A stretch of 8,102 nucleotides of DNA from Clostridia bacterium (GTDB taxonomy: Bacteria > Bacillota > Clostridia > Oscillospirales > CAG-272). The position numbers and the translations under genes were made by a program. The stretch is from positions 1 to 8,102 of the forward strand of contig JAFNVK010000076.1 of assembly GCA_017379815.1 (NCBI GenBank). Reading direction: 5' to 3'. The notes under the pieces are model-generated. The model saw only the letters and a list, made by a program, of their open reading frames with translations. It was not told the DNA's origin and ran no database searches. Shown one piece after another: positions 5,030 through 8,102 of this stretch (the stretch's first letter is position 1; each line of letters opens with the position of its first letter).

Positions 5030-7144
5030 TTATTCGGAAAAAGAGCAGATTTTATCCAAAACGTCGCTTGGAATTCCGCCTTCAAAGGAGAAATCCGCCT
5101 CCTGCGAGGCACTTCCCGCCGAGAGGATCACGCCACCGGACTTGTGCAGGGTTTCCACGGCGAAGGAGACCTTGGCCGTTTTGGGGAGCGAGATCTTTCC
5201 GCAAAGGATCAGGACCTGTGAGCCGAGGATCGCACGCGAAAGCTCCTCCGAGTCCTGCGCGGTAAAGAGACGTGCGTTTGCCCCCTTGCGGTTGAGGATC
5301 GCGGTCAGCGTATGCGCCGCGAGATCGTTTGCGGCAGAAAGCAGAGAGATCTCAGGACGCTCGGACCAGATGCGAGACTCCTTAGGAGCGGGAATAGAAG
5401 ATGTATGGACCGGCTTTCCGGGCTTCTTCTGCAGAGCGGTTACGGCGCCGACCACCACGGCCGGGATAAAGACGTTGGTCTCCAGAAGAAGTGCCAGCCG
5501 ATAAGGCGGATCGCTGACGGTCCTGCCGTTCTTGATGCGGCAGGAAAGCTCCTCGGTCTGCATGGACTTCAGTCCGTCGGTCAGGGATTCCTCACAGAGC
5601 AGACGTGCGCTGAGGAGGTTACCCTTTTTGCGCAGGTCAGAAATAAAGGCAAGGTCGCGGCGCAGCATGGCAAAATCAGGCATACCGTTGGCCTGGACGG
5701 AGAGCTGCCAGAGATAGACGCGCGTTCCGGCCAGGGCAAAGTGGCTGGGGCAGGCTCTTCCGGGGGCTTCGGCAAAGACCGAGACTCTTGCGGCACGGGC
5801 GCGTTCGTCGTTCGTTACGGTCAAGTCTCTCGAGGCAATGCCAAGCTCGGTCTGCACGCGGTAAAAGCCGAGAAGGGCGGAAACGGCGGATGCATTTTCG
5901 GCTTCGTCTGCGGAAACGGGGGCAACGGTCATGCTTGGGCGAAGCAGAATGTCGGCAAAGTCACAGCCCGAGGCGGCCAGGGAGCAAAGCGGTGCCACCG
6001 TGGCGTAAACGGCTTGGAGGAAGGGGGAGGCCTTTGCCTCAACGTAGCCGCCCGCGTGAACGCGGCCAAGCAACGTGACGGATTCATTTGTCGGCGCGGC
6101 GTCTCCGGCAAGATACGCGCACTGGCCGTTGTATTCGCAGGTGTGCGAGATCTGCAGGGGGGCGGTGGGCTCCTCGCTTTCCAGGCGTGCACCGAAGGGG
6201 GTCACGGGGCAGAGCATACGGAGAAGCTCTGCGTCAAGCAGGACGTCGGGGCTGTTCTGATTGGAAATGCGGATCTTGCCGTCGGCCGTGGTAATACCAA
6301 AGACGGAGGCGCGGACGCCGTAGCTCTTGGACAGTGCGAGAACGGCGGGAACGTCGGATGCGGAAACGCGGATCAGGCGGTCGCCCGCATATCCCGAGGC
6401 CAGGAGCTTGAGCGGAACCGTCTCACGGACGCGCGACAGGCAAGAAACGTCAAGCCAGACGCTGTCGGTCAAAAAGAGAAGATCGTAGAGCAGACCGTAA
6501 GCACCAACGGTGCGCAGACCGATCAGGCGGTCGGTCAGCTCCTTGTCGTCCAGCAGCTCACCGATGGCAAGCTGGTATTGAATGGGCGATTTTTCCGAGA
6601 GCGAGGAAAGCAGAAGAATGCGATCGTCGTCCTTTCTTTCCCGACGGGGGGAGCCTTGCAGGATGCGGATCTGGCTGGGTGCGCCAACGATCGAAAGGCA
6701 GTTCGGCGCGAGCGCGGAGGCAAAGCAAGCGGTGCGATCCTCGGGGATCAGAACCGAGCTGTCCGTCGGTGTGCGACGTCCGAGGCGCGCCTGGTAGGCC
6801 GCCGTGATCTCAACGATCTCCTTGAGCGATGGATGCGGCGGAGCGGAGGGCTTCACGGCCTTTCTCTTGCGGAGGCAGTCTGTATAGGTCTGCAGGACGA
6901 ATTCATCGGGAGAAGCAAGCGCGGTCAGGGAAAGCGCGCCGGGGGAGGTGCCAAGACGTGCGGAAAAGAGATCCAGAAGCTTCAGCTCCTCAACGGAGGG
7001 ATCGCGCTTGAGGTAGTTGCGGTAGTAGGTGGCACAGCGCGCCAGCAGGGATATGGGCATACGGATGCCGAGCTCGGCACGCGTCTTTTCGAGCTGCGTG
7101 GTCGTGTACGAGCCAAAGCCGCGTACAAGTCCCTTGTTTTCCAT
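5030..7144 (-). CDS. PurL-like protein, probably catalytically inactive (degenerate FGAM synthase homologue)
   Basis: A 704-aa soluble protein with no signal peptide or clear membrane segment. I do not recognise a named family, but blocks in order resemble phosphoribosylformylglycinamidine synthase (PurL). LKRDPSVEELKLLDLF (45-60) matches the GREPTxxEL linker, but the HCxHK-type motif that should follow is absent. Residues 241-320 match the end of the first AIR-synthase domain: VPLKLLASGYAGDRLIRV against the usual SPYEIMLSESQERML, then a VLALSKSYGVRASVFGITTADGKIRI strand set. Residues 370-445 resemble the second domain, with LGIASRDLTVTND where PurL has GIPVISGKDSM. Residues 453-530 (VSVFAEAPG, GMPDF, GNLLSARLL) fit its C-terminal half. 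Residues 595-690 resemble the glutaminase domain, with ILSAGSASQ in place of the catalytic GICNGFQ. Long single-chain PurL is about 1250 aa. The ATG at 7144 has AAAGGAG upstream. It follows mtaB by 46 nt and is likely cotranscribed. The PurL link is by eye. Confidence 0.6.
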   Translation of the reverse strand: MENKGLVRGFGSYTTTQLEKTRAELGIRMPISLLARCATYYRNYLKRDPSVEELKLLDLFSARLGTSPGALSLTALASPDEFVLQTYTDCLRKRKAVKPSAPPHPSLKEIVEITAAYQARLGRRTPTDSSVLIPEDRTACFASALAPNCLSIVGAPSQIRILQGSPRRERKDDDRILLLSSLSEKSPIQYQLAIGELLDDKELTDRLIGLRTVGAYGLLYDLLFLTDSVWLDVSCLSRVRETVPLKLLASGYAGDRLIRVSASDVPAVLALSKSYGVRASVFGITTADGKIRISNQNSPDVLLDAELLRMLCPVTPFGARLESEEPTAPLQISHTCEYNGQCAYLAGDAAPTNESVTLLGRVHAGGYVEAKASPFLQAVYATVAPLCSLAASGCDFADILLRPSMTVAPVSADEAENASAVSALLGFYRVQTELGIASRDLTVTNDERARAARVSVFAEAPGRACPSHFALAGTRVYLWQLSVQANGMPDFAMLRRDLAFISDLRKKGNLLSARLLCEESLTDGLKSMQTEELSCRIKNGRTVSDPPYRLALLLETNVFIPAVVVGAVTALQKKPGKPVHTSSIPAPKESRIWSERPEISLLSAANDLAAHTLTAILNRKGANARLFTAQDSEELSRAILGSQVLILCGKISLPKTAKVSFAVETLHKSGGVILSAGSASQEADFSFEGGIPSDVLDKICSFSE

Positions 7145-7190
7145 GGCGATCTTCTCCTTTCCGTGTGGATTTGCGAGGGGCGAAGGGGAT

Positions 7191-8102
7191 TTACTCCGAG
7201 ATCAGCGTGCCGATGCAGTAGCCGTCTTGGCAGGAGGTGATGCGGACCGTCCCCGTCTCCCCCTGCATCGGGCGCTCGGTGGGGCAACGCACCTCAATAA
7301 AGCTTGCGGTATGTCCGCGGCTGAAGCCTTGCTCGTCGGTCTCAAAGAGGACCTCGACGGTCTCGCCCTGCATTTTGGCGAGCAGCTCCTCGCGGATCTC
7401 GGCGGCAACGGCCGAGAGGGCGGCAACGCGGCGGCGCTTCTCCTCGGTGGGGATCTGTCCCGGCATGCCTGCGGCGGGAGTGCCGCTTCTTCCCGAATAG
7501 GGAAAGACATGGATCATCAAAAAGCGTGCGCGGCGTGCCAGATCCACCGTTTGGAGGAAATCCTCCTCGGTCTCTCCGGGGAAGCCGACGATGATGTCGG
7601 TGGTGAATTGCACGTCGGGCATAGCCGCGCGAAGGCGTTCCATGCCGTCCAGTGCCATCTGGCGGTTGTATTTGCGCTTCATCAGCGCCAGAATGCGGTC
7701 GGAGCCGCTCTGCATGGAGACGTGAAAATGATGCGCCAGAGAGGGAAGGCGCGCGATGCGGTCAACAAAGGATTGCTTCATCAGGGAGGGGTCGAGCGAG
7801 CCGAGGCGAATGCGGCCGATCCCGGGAATGCGGTCTACCTCCTCAAGCAGATCGGCAAGACCGTAGCCATTGGCAAGATCCTTGCCGTAGGAGGCGGTCT
7901 CAATACCGGTCAGCACGATCTCGCGGCAGCCGCCTGCGGTCAGGCGGCGCACCTCGTCAAGCACCTCCTCGGGCGCCTTGGAGCGCACTTTTCCGCGCGC
8001 CGCGGGAATGATGCAATAGGTGCAGTGGTTCTCGCAGCCGTCCTCGATCTTGACGTAGGCACGGGTGCGGTCAAAGCGAGAGATGCACATCGGCTCAAAG
8101 CC
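7191..8102 (-). CDS. mtaB: tRNA (N6-L-threonylcarbamoyladenosine(37)-C2)-methylthiotransferase MtaB, C-terminal part (5' end outside window)
   Basis: The last 303 codons of a radical-SAM enzyme that enters from the right edge; the frame is open to position 8102. MtaB adds a methylthio group to t6A37 of tRNA, giving ms2t6A, using S-adenosylmethionine and two iron-sulfur clusters. Seen: RTRAYVKIEDGCENHCTYC with the CxxxCxxC cluster motif, IIPAARGKVRSK, VLTGIETASYG, RIRLGSLDP, HFHVSMQSGSDRIL, KRKYNR, FTTDIIVGFPGETEEDF, HVFPYSGRSGTPAA, and a C-terminal TRAM domain (about the last 60 residues). The missing N-terminal part would carry the second cluster domain. The KIEDGCxxxCxxC and RGKVRSK context fits MtaB/YqeV rather than MiaB or RimO. 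No terminator follows, so transcription probably runs on into the PurL-like gene. Confidence 0.92.
   Translation of the reverse strand, partial: GFEPMCISRFDRTRAYVKIEDGCENHCTYCIIPAARGKVRSKAPEEVLDEVRRLTAGGCREIVLTGIETASYGKDLANGYGLADLLEEVDRIPGIGRIRLGSLDPSLMKQSFVDRIARLPSLAHHFHVSMQSGSDRILALMKRKYNRQMALDGMERLRAAMPDVQFTTDIIVGFPGETEEDFLQTVDLARRARFLMIHVFPYSGRSGTPAAGMPGQIPTEEKRRRVAALSAVAAEIREELLAKMQGETVEVLFETDEQGFSRGHTASFIEVRCPTERPMQGETGTVRITSCQDGYCIGTLISE

Noticed and set aside
5312..7240. A 642-codon open frame on the plus strand
   Set aside because: It lies wholly antisense to the PurL-like gene and the mtaB end, its translation resembles no family, and it has no suitable ribosome binding site. GC-rich codon use on the minus strand creates such frames.
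1..8102. CRISPR arrays, tRNA or rRNA genes, insertion sequences, prophage or defence genes
   Set aside because: I read both strands for repeats, terminal inverted repeats and hallmark domains and saw none. Gene content is core metabolism and translation.

Overview
The window looks like ordinary chromosomal DNA from a GC-rich member of the Bacillota, most likely class Clostridia. The reasons are strong AGGAGG-type ribosome binding sites, a TTG start, a four-cysteine zinc-ribbon ribosomal protein L28, a DUF896 (YnzC-type) small protein, an MtaB/YqeV-type methylthiotransferase, and a methylerythritol phosphate (MEP) isoprenoid pathway. I saw no mobile element, tRNA, rRNA, CRISPR array or riboswitch. 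The taxon call is an inference from gene content only.

Layout, left to right. The plus strand carries only the 3' end of a eukaryote-type NADP isocitrate dehydrogenase gene (icd, to 445). It meets a leftward gene set at a long perfect hairpin (452-495) that can terminate transcription from both sides. Everything else is on the minus strand, so it is read from the right. A six-gene unit starts at an extended -10 promoter (4329-4357) and runs tsaE, tsaB, rpiB, ispD, ispF, rpe. It joins tRNA t6A37 synthesis factors, two ribulose-5-phosphate enzymes and two MEP pathway enzymes, with short gaps or overlaps except for a 171-nt spacer before rpe. Upstream lie a DUF896 gene (4405-4626), a terminator (4673-4699) and rpmB (L28, 4723-4893), which has its own promoter (4966-4994). 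Further right are a 704-codon gene of unnamed function (5030-7144) and the 3' part of mtaB (7191 to the right edge), probably cotranscribed.

How they fit together: TsaE and TsaB help make t6A at A37 of ANN-reading tRNAs. MtaB methylthiolates that same base to ms2t6A, so both steps of this hypermodification are represented within about 4 kb. RpiB and Rpe both act on ribulose-5-phosphate, and IspD and IspF act in isoprenoid precursor synthesis.

The most interesting item is the 704-aa protein at 5030-7144. Several blocks, in the right order, resemble phosphoribosylformylglycinamidine synthase (PurL). However, the protein is little more than half the length of the long single-chain form, and the hallmark catalytic motifs, including the glutaminase nucleophile elbow, appear eroded. 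It reads as an intact, well-expressed gene for a PurL-derived protein that has probably lost its enzyme activity.
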